From Pyropia yezoensis (taxonomy: Eukaryota; Rhodophyta; Bangiophyceae; Bangiales; Bangiaceae), in the NCBI GenBank assembly GCA_009829735.1, contig CM020620.1, positions 11,529,420 to 11,593,419 on the forward strand: a stretch of DNA of 64,000 bases, written 5' to 3'. The notes below the pieces were generated by a model. It ran no database searches. It was not told where the DNA came from and worked only from the letters and a program-made list of their open reading frames with translations. This document shows, one piece after another, positions 25,601 to 35,455 of this stretch; within the stretch, counting starts at the first letter, position 1; every line of letters begins with the position of its first letter. The position numbers and the translations under genes are program-made.

Positions 25601-25995
25601 CTCGTCGCCACCTCTCACGCCGCGCCGTGCCGATCGTGGCCGGGCGCGAGGATGCGGCTCCTCCCTGCGGCTGTGGCAGTGGTGTGCGGCCGGGAAGGGT
25701 TTTGTCGCCCGAGCGGGGGGGGGGGGAGGTGCCACCACAGTGTTGCGCCGGGCCAGCCTGGCTCGTGTGTCAGACGCCCCGCCCGAGAGCCGGCCGGGTG
25801 GCTCGCCGAGGGCGCTATATAGCCGCCGCACATCGCACAAGTTACCTTCCCGCTGGCACCAACATTCGACCTAGCACGTGCTCCTCAACCCCTGTTCACC
25901 ACCCGCCACTACCGCCGCCGGCATCCCGCTCTGCCCTGCTCCCCGCCTGCCAATCCTTACCCCCCCGCGCCCCCATTCCACTGGTGTCTTTTACC
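22689..25995. other. Intergenic region upstream of the YcnI-like gene
   Basis: 3.3 kb with no convincing gene. A 583-codon minus-strand ORF (22796-24547) has no domain and irregular composition and is treated as spurious. A TATATATACATATA-type palindromic stretch lies near 24270-24290. Two similar blocks containing CATCGGCC(C/T)(C/T)CCAATATCC occur at about 24854 and 25022. About 25870-25990 is the C/T-rich leader of the next gene. Confidence 0.45.
25816..25821 (+). promoter_or_regulatory. Candidate TATA box of the YcnI-like gene
   Basis: TATATA in GGCGCTATATAGCCGCC, an AT island in GC-rich sequence 175 nt upstream of the start codon at 25996. A C/T-rich leader follows. The position would give a leader of roughly 140 nt. 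Confidence 0.5.
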
Positions 25996-26535
25996 ATGGC
26001 CCCTACTACTCGTGTTTGTATGGCTCTGGCCGCCCTGCTGGTGGCGGCACTCGTCGCCCCCGCGGCGGGGCACGTGACGATCAACCCCAAGAAGGCGCCC
26101 ACCGAGGGCTACCTCGTGTTCAAGATGCGCCTGCCCCACGACTGTGGTGACGCCACCGTTGGCACCAGCAACCTCACTGTCACCCTTCCCGAGGGCGTCG
26201 TCGCCGTCAAGCAGGAGCAGGTGGCGGGCTGGAAGGCCATCCACTCCATGCGCGCCATTGACCCGCCCATCGTGTCGGGGTCGAGCACCTACACTGAGAC
26301 GATGGACACGGCCACGTGGGTGGGCTTCCTCCCCGACGGCATGTACCGCGAGTTTGGGCTGTCGGTCAAGCTGCTGCCGCAGAAGAACGGGACCGTCATG
26401 TACTTCAAGGCGTCCCAGGACTGCCATGGTGGCTTCCCACCCCGTAACTGGGACATGATCCCCGCGCCGGGCGATAACTCGCGCCTGAAGTCGCCCGCCC
26501 CGGCCGTGACCATCATTGAGGGCTACGAGGATTGA
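25996..26535 (+). CDS. Secreted YcnI-domain (DUF1775) copper-binding-like protein
   Basis: 179-residue secreted protein. The ATG lies in TTACCATGGCC. Residues 1-25 are a clear signal peptide (MALAALLVAALVAPAAG). Predicted cleavage before His26 would leave HVTINPKK at the mature N-terminus. In bacterial YcnI proteins the N-terminal His and a conserved Trp bind Cu(II), and both are present here (His26; the Trp in QVAGWKAI). Family features continue with LRLP-like MRLPHDCGD, TVTLPEGV, WVGFLPDGMYREFGLSVKLLP, a TVMYFKASQDCHGG block and a terminal Trp-Pro-rich segment. The bacterial C-terminal membrane anchor is absent and the protein ends shortly after the domain (IIEGYED). Role: probably extracytoplasmic copper binding or delivery, by family inference. 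The domain is mainly bacterial, so ancient transfer is possible, though GC matches the neighbours. Confidence 0.82.
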   Translation: MAPTTRVCMALAALLVAALVAPAAGHVTINPKKAPTEGYLVFKMRLPHDCGDATVGTSNLTVTLPEGVVAVKQEQVAGWKAIHSMRAIDPPIVSGSSTYTETMDTATWVGFLPDGMYREFGLSVKLLPQKNGTVMYFKASQDCHGGFPPRNWDMIPAPGDNSRLKSPAPAVTIIEGYED

Positions 26536-26679
26536 GCAGCCAAGTAGGTGCGACACTGAGAAGCTGAGCGCCGCGTCCATCTAGTGCGCCGACGTGACAA
26601 TTAGAAACTTCCGAGTGCTCGTCATGGGCTCCTAACCCCTGTATCCCTATCGACTTAAAAGAATCTTTGCCCCACATGA

Positions 26680-27988
26680 ATGTCTGATGGTCCGCGACAC
26701 AGTGCAACGGAGCCGAGCAGCAGGGACGATGGAGCTCTGAACGGTAACGGCCGCGTGTGTGCCTCCTTGGTGGCTGTGTTTCCCAAGTCACGAGCAGTCA
26801 CCACCATCTTTGGTGCACACGCCGCATGCATGACAGGTGTGGAGAACGCTGACCTGCCTGCCCAGATGGTGGGGATGGCCAGCGACGTCCTCACCTCTGA
26901 AGCGCTCGCACCGAGCCTCGATGAAGCCGCCGGAGCGGCTGCCGACGTTGGAGTTGACAGCGGTGGCGGTGGCGGCATTGCTGGAGGTGGTGGCAGCGGT
27001 GGCGGCAGAGGCGGCAGAGGCGATGGGCGTGGTGGTAGCGGCGGCCGCCACTAGCCCCCCACCATCTCCTAGAAGCTGATGCTGCCCCGCCCGGTGCGCC
27101 TGTCTGCTGACTCAGCGGCGGCGGCGTGCCCCCCTGACGCGACCGCGGCGCGGCCACCCGCCCCACGCCCGTCCCCGCCGCCTCTGATGCCGACGGGCTC
27201 GGTGACCTCAGCGCCGTCCGAGGTCGTGGCCGATTCGGAGGCTGCGGCGGGCGCGCCGCCTGAGGGCCTGCCATCAGAGGGAAGGACGTTTGGTACCGAT
27301 TCCCCCCGAGCGTGGTGCGGCCATATCAGGAGTGCTGCCGGTGGCTGGGCCGGTTGAGGAGAAGGCGCCCAAGAGGCCTGTTGAGGGGGAGCCGCCCAAG
27401 ACCAAATTGCTCAAGCGTTTCACCAAGACGTCCAGCCTGCTGCACGGCCTGCCCGTCGCCACAAACTATGCTGGCGGTGGCGGCTGTGGCGACGGCAACG
27501 GCGGCAATGGAGCCCCGCAACCAGCTGGGCCGACGATGCTCCCTGACGCTCGACCGGGCTGTTGATGGCGTGTTTGGCAGCGGTGGCAAGTCTGCGGCTG
27601 ACACCCCTACCCGCGGGGCGGCAGGCACTCGCAAGCACGGCCCCAAGGTGCTGCTGCAGTCGGCGGCGGCGGCACTGAACCGCACCCATTCGGCACGGAA
27701 AAAGGAGGCGGCGGTGGCCGCCGCCGCCGCCGCGAAGGCCGCCGCCGGTGCCCGCCTCCCAAGGACGGGCCGTTGTTGATGGGCAGCGAACAGACGCCCG
27801 ACATTGCGCTGGACAGAAGTGGCGACAGCGCGCTGAGCGAGGGTGGGAGTCTCGGGGGCGGAGCCAGCGGCACGGATGCCGACGTGATTGGGGTGGTGGA
27901 CCTGGACGTTTTTGGCAGCCCATCATCGCCAGTGGTGCCGACGTCCCCCGACGCGCTACCGCCGTCCTTGGCATGGACAGGGGCGTAG
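26680..27988 (+). pseudogene. Frame-disrupted coding remnant, unknown family
   Basis: A succession of overlapping open stretches on the + strand keeps protein-like composition but changes frame several times. 26680-27054 ends in a Gly-rich tail and stop. 27079-27357 is Pro/Ala-rich. 27290-27565 contains KAPKRPVEGEPPKTKLLKRF. 27540-27779 contains LTLDRAVDGVFGSGGKSAAD and an Ala/Lys helix (SARKKEAAVAAAAAAKAAA). 27773-27988 contains DVIGVVDLDVFGSPSSPVVP. Either a pseudogene with indels or several small exons; no consistent GT-AG set is seen. Not recognised. Confidence 0.35.
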
Positions 27989-27999
27989 GGTGGCGACGT

Positions 28000-28070
28000 A
28001 TGTATGTACAGTACAGTGTACTGTGGGCACGGCGTGGCCGGGCACGGCGTGGCCAGGCACAGTACTGTGT
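28000..28070. repeat. GTAC-palindrome cluster with a duplicated GGCACGGCGTGGCC unit
   Basis: TGTATGTACAGTACAGTGTACTGTG is split from CACAGTACTGTG (28058-28069, perfect palindrome) by two near-identical GGCACGGCGTGGCC units. The two GTACTGTG/CACAGTAC flanks are inverted, so the segment can fold. It belongs to the dispersed TA-CAG/CTG-TA family. Confidence 0.75.
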
Positions 28071-28548
28071 GTACAGTTTGTGTATAGATTCGGGGACGCG
28101 GACAGCGAGGGACAAGCCCGTCCGTTCCATAGCGCCACGTGTACCCCTGTTCATTGGTCAGCTATGTCGACCACGCATGCTACCGCGCCGCGCGCCTGTT
28201 GAGGTCACCCTGTGGGCGCCACCGGGTTGTCTTGCTGCGCTGGGGCTCTGCTTGCGCCTTCAGCCGTCTCCTGCACTCGGCGGGCACCTGCAGGCGTCTG
28301 CACACCCACGCCAGCGCGGCTACAAGAAGGACGCGGCGCGCTTCCGGTCCGCAAGAGCAGCGGTTCTCGCCAAACGCCCTCTGACGCCATCCCCTTCTTC
28401 TCCCCTCAGACCAGTGCCGCGTGACCTTCCCCCCTCCCCCACCTAGCCCGCCCCCCCCCCTCCCCCCACCCCCCCCCCCCCTTCCCCCCCCGACCGCCCT
28501 CCCTTCCCCCTCTCGTTGACCACCAAGAAAGTCCCTCGTACCCCCGCC

Positions 28549-28785
28549 ATGGCCGCCACCTCGACCCCCCCCTCTGGTGCGGCAAACGCGGGCGCCGCGA
28601 CCCCCCCCGCCCCCCCCCCACAGCCGCGGCCGCCGTCGCCGCCGCCGCACGCGTCGGTGCCGGCGGTGCCGCTGCCGGCGGGCGCGGCGCCGGTGGCCGT
28701 GTCGACGACCGCCCCGCCTCCGCCGCCAATGCCTGCCCCGCCTGTGGCGGTCCAGCGAAAGGCGCCACCGTTTGGACAGGCCTGA
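28549..28785 (+). CDS. Small Pro-rich ORF, possible broken gene start
   Basis: 78 codons from an ATG in a good context (GCCATGG) after a long C/T-rich leader (28390-28530), exactly as real gene starts here look. The product is only Ala/Pro-rich. It stops at 28785, but a neighbouring frame continues across the stop with RPDVVIVNLPLP and then EVLLVKCGVSVVAG. This pattern faintly recalls the tail of cation-chloride cotransporters but is too short to assign. It may be a gene fragment or a first exon. Confidence 0.3.
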   Translation: MAATSTPPSGAANAGAATPPAPPPQPRPPSPPPHASVPAVPLPAGAAPVAVSTTAPPPPPMPAPPVAVQRKAPPFGQA

Positions 28786-29124
28786 CGTGGTGATCGTCAA
28801 CCTGCCGCTGCCCTGTTGAGGTCCTGCTGGTCAAGTGCGGCGTGTCCGTCGTGGCTGGGAAGGGTCTCCCACTCGTGGAGTAGCCCGCAAGGGTTTCTTT
28901 GCAGGCGTGGCGGTTTGTTCTTGTAGTGGTTGTGTGGATGGTTGAGGAGGGGGAGGAAGCGCAGAATCGAGCGACGCTGGGATCGACGCGCGCCCGCCTG
29001 TTTGTCTGATAAAATACCCCACACCCGTGCGTCGCGGCCGCTGGCGACAAGCCCGTCTTCACCACCCGCCCTGTGGTGCCACGTCGCCTAGCCTGTCGGC
29101 CCCCCCATCCATCTCCAGCCACCC
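28786..29124. other. Short gap before the lumen-protein gene
   Basis: 339 nt. It includes the possible frameshifted continuation of the preceding fragment up to about 28880, then the 3' flank of the minus-strand gene. Nothing else is recognisable. Confidence 0.4.
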
Positions 29125-30378
29125 TCAAGCCCGTTCAACCCGGTCGTACATCTCGCCCAGCGCCGCCACAAACGCCGCCCGTTCGGCCGCCGCCGCCGAG
29201 TGCCACCCTCCCCACGCCTCAGTGCGTGTCCCCCCCGCCCCTGCGACGGCGCCGGTACACGCCCACGGGCCCGCCCGCGGCGGGGCGGCCACCCCCGCAG
29301 CCGGCACGTTGGCCACCCACACCGTCACGTCCGCGTCGGCTGCCGACCGGACGACCGCAACGGGGAGGCCCGCGGCGGTTAGGTCGGCGAGCGCCGCGCG
29401 GTAGTCCCCGCCAGGCACCGCGGCAGCCACGGCCGCCGCCGCCGCCGTAGCGGCTGGGCCCGCTGCCGCGGCGGGGGTGGCCACTGTCCAGCCGTCAGCG
29501 GCGACAGCGGCGCTGCCACCGTGGGGCGGCACGCCCGCGGCGACGGCAGCGACCGCTGTCGCTGACCCCGTCGGGCCGTACACGTCGGCAAGCACCGCCG
29601 CCCATGCGGCGTCGTCGGCGGGGGCGTCGGCGCCCAAGCGGGGGGCCTCGAGCGTCAGGCTCGCCACCCCGCCCCGCCCAGCAGCTGCCGCGTAGGCCAC
29701 TGCCGCCCGCGCGGCAGCGGCGCCACCACCCACCACATGAACCCGCGGGGAGGGGGCGCCGCTGTCGCCGCCGGGCAGGGTGCCCCGCCCCAAGTCCGCC
29801 GCCGCGGCGGCCGCCGCCACGGCGGTGGGGGGCGAAGATGACGGCGCCGCCGCGACGACCGACGTGACAGCCCGGCCAGACTCGGCGGCGGCCTCGAGGG
29901 TGGCCGTGTACCCCGCCGGGGTGGCCGCTTCGGTAAAGACGAGCACCGGTAGTGGGGGGGAGGAGGCGGCGGCGGCGACAGCGTTAGCGGCAGTCGGCAC
30001 CACCGCCGCTGGTGGCACGGTGCGCACCCACAGCGGCACGGGGGCGGCCGGCAGGACCGCCGGGCCAGACGCGGGTGGCGCGAGAGCCCCCGGCTGGCGC
30101 CCCACCACGCCCGTGGCCACCATAGCGGCCGCGGCAGCAGCGGCAGAGGCGGTGCGGAGGAGGGAACGGCGGGTGAGGGGGGCGGCGGGGGGTACCGGCG
30201 TTGCCGACGCGACCGCGGGGGGGGGCGCTGCCGTCGCGTCGGCGGTCACCGCCGTAAGGTGTGGGGGTGAAGACGACGGCACCCGCACACCACCAAAGGT
30301 GCTCGTCGCGCGGCCGAGCTCGGGGCAGGCCGGCATACGCACGCCTAGCGCCGCGGGGACGGGGAGAAAGGCGGCCAT
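29125..30378 (-). CDS. Thylakoid-lumen-targeted alpha/beta-hydrolase-like protein
   Basis: 417 residues from the ATG at 30378; upstream codons in frame are open but begin with a non-ATG codon. Residues 1-66 are Ser/Thr/Ala/Pro-rich like a plastid transit peptide. A twin-arginine motif follows (LTRRSLLRTA, Arg70-Arg71) with an Ala-rich hydrophobic core to about residue 93. This is the bipartite signal of Tat-imported thylakoid-lumen proteins. The mature part has a beta strand (PLPVLVFTEA), a segment resembling the nucleophile elbow of alpha/beta hydrolases (VHVVGGGAAAARAAVAY), a VYGPTG loop, LPVAVVRSAADADV where the acid would lie, and GGWHSAAAAERAAFVAALGEM near the catalytic His position. The elbow reads GGGAA rather than GxSxG, so it lacks the serine and may be a non-catalytic relative. 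The fold call is inference. It is divergently placed from the helicase gene. Confidence 0.72.
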   Translation of the reverse strand: MAAFLPVPAALGVRMPACPELGRATSTFGGVRVPSSSPPHLTAVTADATAAPPPAVASATPVPPAAPLTRRSLLRTASAAAAAAAMVATGVVGRQPGALAPPASGPAVLPAAPVPLWVRTVPPAAVVPTAANAVAAAASSPPLPVLVFTEAATPAGYTATLEAAAESGRAVTSVVAAAPSSSPPTAVAAAAAAADLGRGTLPGGDSGAPSPRVHVVGGGAAAARAAVAYAAAAGRGGVASLTLEAPRLGADAPADDAAWAAVLADVYGPTGSATAVAAVAAGVPPHGGSAAVAADGWTVATPAAAAGPAATAAAAAVAAAVPGGDYRAALADLTAAGLPVAVVRSAADADVTVWVANVPAAGVAAPPRAGPWACTGAVAGAGGTRTEAWGGWHSAAAAERAAFVAALGEMYDRVERA

Positions 30379-30926
30379 CGTCGAATGGGCTGATGAAGAG
30401 ACGGACGGTGGGCAAGGGGCGCGGAGGCAGCGCCGAGGGGAGGGTAGATGGACCGCACAGGGTGCGGGCAAGCCGCGCCGCGGCTGGATCGAACACGCCA
30501 AGAGCAGCCGGAAGCCAGGAGATGGGGAAGGAACACGATATAGGGGCACACGCAACGAGGACGAAGGCGACCGAGTCGGACGGAGGGGGCAGTTGCTCTG
30601 CTGGAGCTCCTCGGGTCACATCCACCACGACTGGCAGTTGACCGTGGAGGCTGGTCCAGACGATGTATATCCCACAGACAATCTTTCGCAGTCCACAGTG
30701 TATTGCAGCAGGAGCGGGAATCATGGCCTGGAAGTCCTTGATGACCGATTCCTTCATGCATCCGCAACTCGCGGGAACAAAATCTGTTGAGATACGCGAA
30801 GCCCCTCGTTTGCGTGCAGTAGCGTTCACCGCTGTGACAATAGCAGAGCGGTCGCATCTCCTTCAGCGGCCGCCGCCCCCTCGAGGGTGATGACCTGCCC
30901 GCCTCCGCCCCACCATCCCCCAAGGT
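30379..30926. promoter_or_regulatory. Bidirectional promoter region
   Basis: 548 nt separate two divergent starts (30378 minus, 30927 plus). Near 30379-30480 the minus strand is pyrimidine-rich, as other leaders here are. About 30530-30850 has lower GC, with GTATATCC near 30665. Shared or back-to-back promoters are inferred from geometry alone. Confidence 0.45.
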
Positions 30927-33900
30927 ATGAATCGCCTTACGAGTGCCCAGCAGGCGGCAGTGGACAGCCCGCCCGGGCGGCCGCTTGCTATTGTCGCCGG
31001 CGCGGGGTCGGGCAAGACGCTCGTCCTCCTCCGCCGCGCGGTGGCGCTCCCGCCCGCCACGGCGGCGGCTAGCGGCCCGCCGCTGCCCGTCCTCGTCCTC
31101 ACTTTTAGCCGCGCGGCGGCGGCCGAGGTCCGTACCCGCATTGGAATCATGGCGACGGTGCCCTTCGCGGGGTCGGGGGCGCTGGGAGCGACGGGGGCGG
31201 CCGCCGCCGCGGCGGCGGGCGCGCACGTGACGACCTTCCACGCGCTGGGCCTGACGGTGCTCCGCTCTGCGACCGACGCCGAGTTGGAGCCGCTGGGCCG
31301 GCGGCGGGGTTTCTCCCTCTACGCCACCCGCCAGCAGCGCCTGGTGGTGGGGGAGGCGCTGATGGCTGGTCAGGTGGGGCGCGGCGGCGGGAACGCTGCC
31401 ATCATCGCGGCCGTCCATAAGCGCATCCAGTCTGCAAAGGTGCTTGCGTCGGCGGTTTCCCTTCAGCAGTCTTTGGTGCTGTCGGACGGGAATGGAGAGC
31501 GGGTGCACGGGGATAAGGAGGTGGGGGGGCGTGCGGGTGCCGGTAGCAGTGGAGGTGGTGGCGGAGATGGCGCTGACACTGTCATTGGGGCTGGTACTGG
31601 CAGCGGCAGTGGTAGCCTGCGCGGCAGCGGGAACAGGGGCACTGGTGAGAGTGCGGGCGGCGGCGTTGGACGCGGCAGCATGGGTGGCACCGTGGGCGGC
31701 AGTGGGCGTGGCGCAGGTCCAGGTAGCCGAGCTAACGGCACCAGCTCCAGCGGCAGGGATGCACCCGACATGCCTCCGCTCTTTGTCTCGGACGCCTTTG
31801 CCGCCCAGACCGATACGGATATCACTGGCGTTGGCGACGCGTACGAGGCGCGCATGTCTAGGTACAACGCGGTGGACTTTGGGGACCTCCTGGGCCTGGC
31901 CGTCGCAGTGCTGGCAGGCTGTGGGCCTCTGCGTCGACGTTGGCGCCGCCGTTTCCGCCATATCCTGGTCGACGAAGGCCAAGATGTCAGCGCTGCCAAC
32001 CTGCACCTCCTCAAACTGCTCTCTGGCTACGACCCGGCGTGTGAGGAGGACCGTCGTGGCGGTGACGGCGATGGAGATGGCGAGGTCGGCTTGGCGCTGC
32101 CCCCTCTCTCTCGACTGGGCGTCACGTTTGTGGGCTGCGACGACCAGGCCATCTACGCTTTTCGGGGTTCTTCTCCCGATGCTTTTGCGCACTTTAGTGC
32201 ACACTTTGGCCGTCCCGGCGCACCCGTGACCACCTGCGTGCTCGGCGAGAACCACCGATCGACCAGGTCCATCGTGCGCGCGTGCGCTTCGCTCATCGAG
32301 GCGGCTGGGCCAGGCCGACTGGCCAAGGAACTGACCACCCGCGCTGCTCGGGGTCCAGACGTGGCCGTCGCACGCTGTCGCAACGCTGCCGTTGAGGCGG
32401 GTTGGATTCACCAAAAGGTGGTCGAGCTGACGGCTGGGGGCGACGACAACTCGGGGGGGGTCGAGTGCAGCGCCGCCGCTGGCCGTATCCCACTGGGCGA
32501 CATAGCTGTCCTCCTCCGCACGCGCTCGCTGGTTGCGGAGATTGCCGCCAAGCTGCGCGAGCGTGGTCTTGACGTTGTCGCCTTTTCTCCTGCCGGGGGA
32601 AGCGGGGGGGGGGGCGGCGCGGGGGGGCGTGGCCGCCTCGGGGAGGGGGGGGCAGGTGACGGCCCAGCCGGGGGGGGTGGCGGCCGACCCTGCGGCGGCG
32701 GCCCCGGGGGTGGGGTGGCGGCGTCGGCTCCTCCCGGGAGCGCCATGCACTCCATTGTGGCGCTGCTGCGGCTGGCGTCCAACGCCTCTGATGATGCGGC
32801 GTTTGTTACAGTCGCGCGCGCCTTTGCGCCGGGGTTGTCACCGGCCACCCTGGCGTTATTATCGGCTGTGGCGGTTGCGGCAGGCGTAGCGGGCGCAGCT
32901 ACCGCGGCGGGTGCCGCTGGCGCGGCGGGCGCGCGGGTGGCGGGCGATAGCCCGGCCAGCCGTGGCGGTTCGCGCATCTCTTTGGGCGCCCAGCGCCAAT
33001 CCCCGCTGCCGCGCGCGCCCACGCGCAGCCCCCCCCTCCCGCGTGGGCCGCTATCTCTGCTTGCTGCCGCTCGGCGGGTGCACGCTGATGGGGTGGCAGA
33101 CACTTCCCCCCCATCCGCCGCGACGCCAGTCCCCTCTGATCAGCGGGCAGAGCTGCGGCGCCTGTTGCTGGCTGTGGACGGCGTTCTGGTGGTGGCCAAG
33201 CGCGACGGCGGCGCCCTGCGGCTGGTGTCGGTTGTGGAGACGGCGCTGACGGCAGCGTCCGCGTCGGCGGCGGCATGCCCCGAGCGGCCGTCCTTCTCTC
33301 AGAGTGCCACCCAAGCCGACGGGGCTCTCCGGGTGGACTGGACGGTACGCCTCCTGATGGGGCTGGCCCGGACCGTGGACTCGGCGGCCATGGCATCCGC
33401 CGCCGCGGCCATGGCCGTCCACGGCCGTCGGGGCGGCTCGGGCAGGGGCACGGGCCCGCCGCCCCTGCCGTCGCTCGCCGATGATGTCATTGGCAATTTA
33501 TTGGCAACGGCAGCTCCGGTGGTGGGGGCGGCGGTGGCGGGGGCGGCGTCGGCGGCATCGCCGTCCCGACGGCGGGGTGGCTCCCCGCCTCTCGGCGGGG
33601 GCACCAAGCGGCCTCGCCAGCGGCCGCGGCCCGGCGGCTCGGCCGGAGGCAGCGGCAGCAGCGAAAGCGACGGCGGGTCGGTGGACATCCTTGCCGCCCT
33701 CACCGCCGACGCTGTGACCAAGATGCGCACGCCAGTCAAGCGGCGGCCGGGCGGCAGCGGTGGCGGCGCGCCATCGGGCTGGGGGAGGGGGCGTGGCGGG
33801 GGGGGTGGCGGCTACCGTGGTGGCCCCGCCGCGGGCGGCGGTGGGGGCGGCGGCGGCGGCGGGGACGGTAGTGGCGGCGCGGCGCGGCCCGACACGTCCC

Positions 33901-34816
33901 TGTCGCAGCGGTTTGAGGTGGACGTGGCACGGCGGCTGGTGGCGTCCCAGGGGGGAGCGGGGCTTGAGGCGGGCCTCCGCCGCCTGCGGGGGCTCCTCGA
34001 CGAGCTCGCCGCCCGCGAGTGGGAGGCCTCAGAGGGCCTGCCCCCGCCCGCCGGCGAGGCGGAGAGCGTGCCGGCGGGAGGCAGCGGCGGGGGCGGCAGC
34101 GGCGGCAGCGGCGGCGGCAGCGGGTCCCTGCTCATCACGACCATCCACGCGGCCAAGGGCCGCGAGTGGCGGGCGGTGTTTGTCCCACGCCTCAACGCGG
34201 GCATCCTGCCGCTCCCCCCCCCCTACGGCGGCGCCGGGGCGGTGGTGCAGCACGGCGCTGAGGAGCGGCGGCTCGCGTACGTTGCGTGCTCCCGCGCGCG
34301 CCAGCGGCTGCTGGTCAGCTACTGCGAGGCGACCGCCGACGGGTCGGCGTCGGCGTCGCCGTTTCTGGCCGACCTGGCCGCCGCCGCGGGGGGGGGGCGG
34401 GGGGGGGTCACCCGCGTGGAGGTGAATGAGGTGTGGGCGCCGCCGCCGGTGGAGGTGGCGGCAGCGGCCGACGGAAGCGCCGCCGGGCCGCCGTCGCCGT
34501 GCCGTAGTAGAGGCCGTGGCGGGCGGGGGGGGCGTGGCGTCGGCGACGGCGACGGCGGCGGCGGGGGGGGGGGGGGGGGGCCGGCGTTGCCGCCCGCCCC
34601 ATTGCGATTGTGCGGGGCCGCCGGGCGGGGGCGGGGGGGCAGACCCGCCTGGCCGTGGCGGCCCCCCCCCGCGGGGGTCGGGCGGTGCGCGGGCGCGGGC
34701 GCGCCAGCGGAACCGGTGGCGGTGGCAGCCGTAGCGGCGGCCGTAGCGGCGGCCGTGCGGCGGCGGCCGCCGCCCTTGCCGACGCTGCTGCCAGCAGCAG
34801 TGACGAGTACACGTGA
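30927..34816 (+). CDS. UvrD/Rep-type SF1 DNA helicase
   Basis: ATP-dependent 3'-5' superfamily 1A DNA helicase, likely in DNA repair or recombination. Motif order is complete: Q-motif region (LTSAQQAAV), Walker A AGAGSGKT (residues 24-31), Ia LTFSRAAAAEVRTRI, Ib TTFHALG, Walker B ILVDEGQD (about 347), III VGCDDQAIYAFRGS (about 400), IV ENHRSTRSIV (about 440), V TTIHAAKGREWRAVFV (about 1071) and VI LAYVACSRARQRLLVSY (about 1115). About 600 residues of low-complexity sequence separate motifs IV and V, and a Gly/Ser insertion lies after Ib. The original frame stays open to 35717, but from about 34590 another frame has gene-like composition and ends in Arg/Gly/Ala-rich sequence and SSSDEYT at 34816. 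The switch coincides with 18 G at 34563-34580. The 34816 end is inferred; 35717 is the uncorrected alternative. Organelle or nuclear location cannot be told. Confidence 0.85.
34563..34580 (+). other. Eighteen-G tract at a probable frame break in the helicase gene
   Basis: Uninterrupted G run. Upstream, the helicase frame is certain (motif VI). Downstream, the +2 frame carries the better C-terminal sequence and a nearer stop. The change equals one missing G. Confidence 0.5.
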
Positions 34817-35194
34817 CGGCGGGGCTGGCCGGCCAGGGCGGCGGCGGCCGCCCGTCGCACCGACGGACGCTGCGTGCCGCTGTTTGGTCTGCCGCGCAGA
34901 GTGGCCTGGCGGCGTGGCGGCCCGCGCCCCCACGGCGGTGCCAGTATGGGGAAGGCCGGGGTGGCGTGTCGACAGCGCACCGTCGCCAACGTGCCTATGC
35001 CCTCAAGCATTGCGCCTTCTTCCGTCACCACTCCCCCTTTCCACCCCGGCGTATGCACCTTCACAGCGCGAATGGCGTGGGAGGCCCCCGCCGCTCCTCG
35101 TCCTCGACGCGCTCACGCGGTGTCACCCTCCAAAACCCACTTGGTGGCACATACGTGAACAGGGAAGGTCGGAGGGGGCACCCCCGTCCCAGAA

Positions 35195-35262
35195 CTGTAT
35201 GTATGTATGTACGTACATACTGTACATGCACAGTACAGTAGGTACCTACCATACAGTGAGTA
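35195..35262. repeat. GTAC hairpin cluster
   Basis: It contains the perfect 16-bp palindrome GTATGTACGTACATAC (35205-35220), CAGTACAGTA, TAGGTACCTA (35239-35248) and flanking CTGTATG / CATACAG arms. The outer arms are inverted, so the whole block can fold into one stem. Confidence 0.8.
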
Positions 35263-35430
35263 CACAGACGTCGGCGCCCACCTGTGCGTGGAGCCGTTGC
35301 CGTCTACAATGGGCGCCCCCTCCGTCTACATACGCAGCCCGAGGGAGGCGGCGGGGCACCCGCCCCCCCTCCGTAGGACACTGGCATACAACAAGCATAC
35401 AGGATGTGCAGCGGTGCGTGGGCGAGAACA

Positions 35431-35455
35431 GTATGTACAGTACTGTACGGTACAG
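35431..35455. repeat. GTACAGTACTGTAC palindrome
   Basis: Perfect 14-bp palindrome at 35435-35448, followed by GGTACAGAGG. The core reads TA-CAG-TA-CTG-TA, the mirror order of the 8.87-kb copy. Confidence 0.8.

Noticed and set aside
28549-28880. Cation-chloride cotransporter C-terminus
   Set aside because: Only a short RPDVVIVNLPLP-like stretch across a frameshift; insufficient to assign a family.
30345-32750. 801-codon minus-strand ORF across the helicase start
   Set aside because: Antisense shadow of the helicase and the lumen-protein gene; composition is the complement of real coding sequence.
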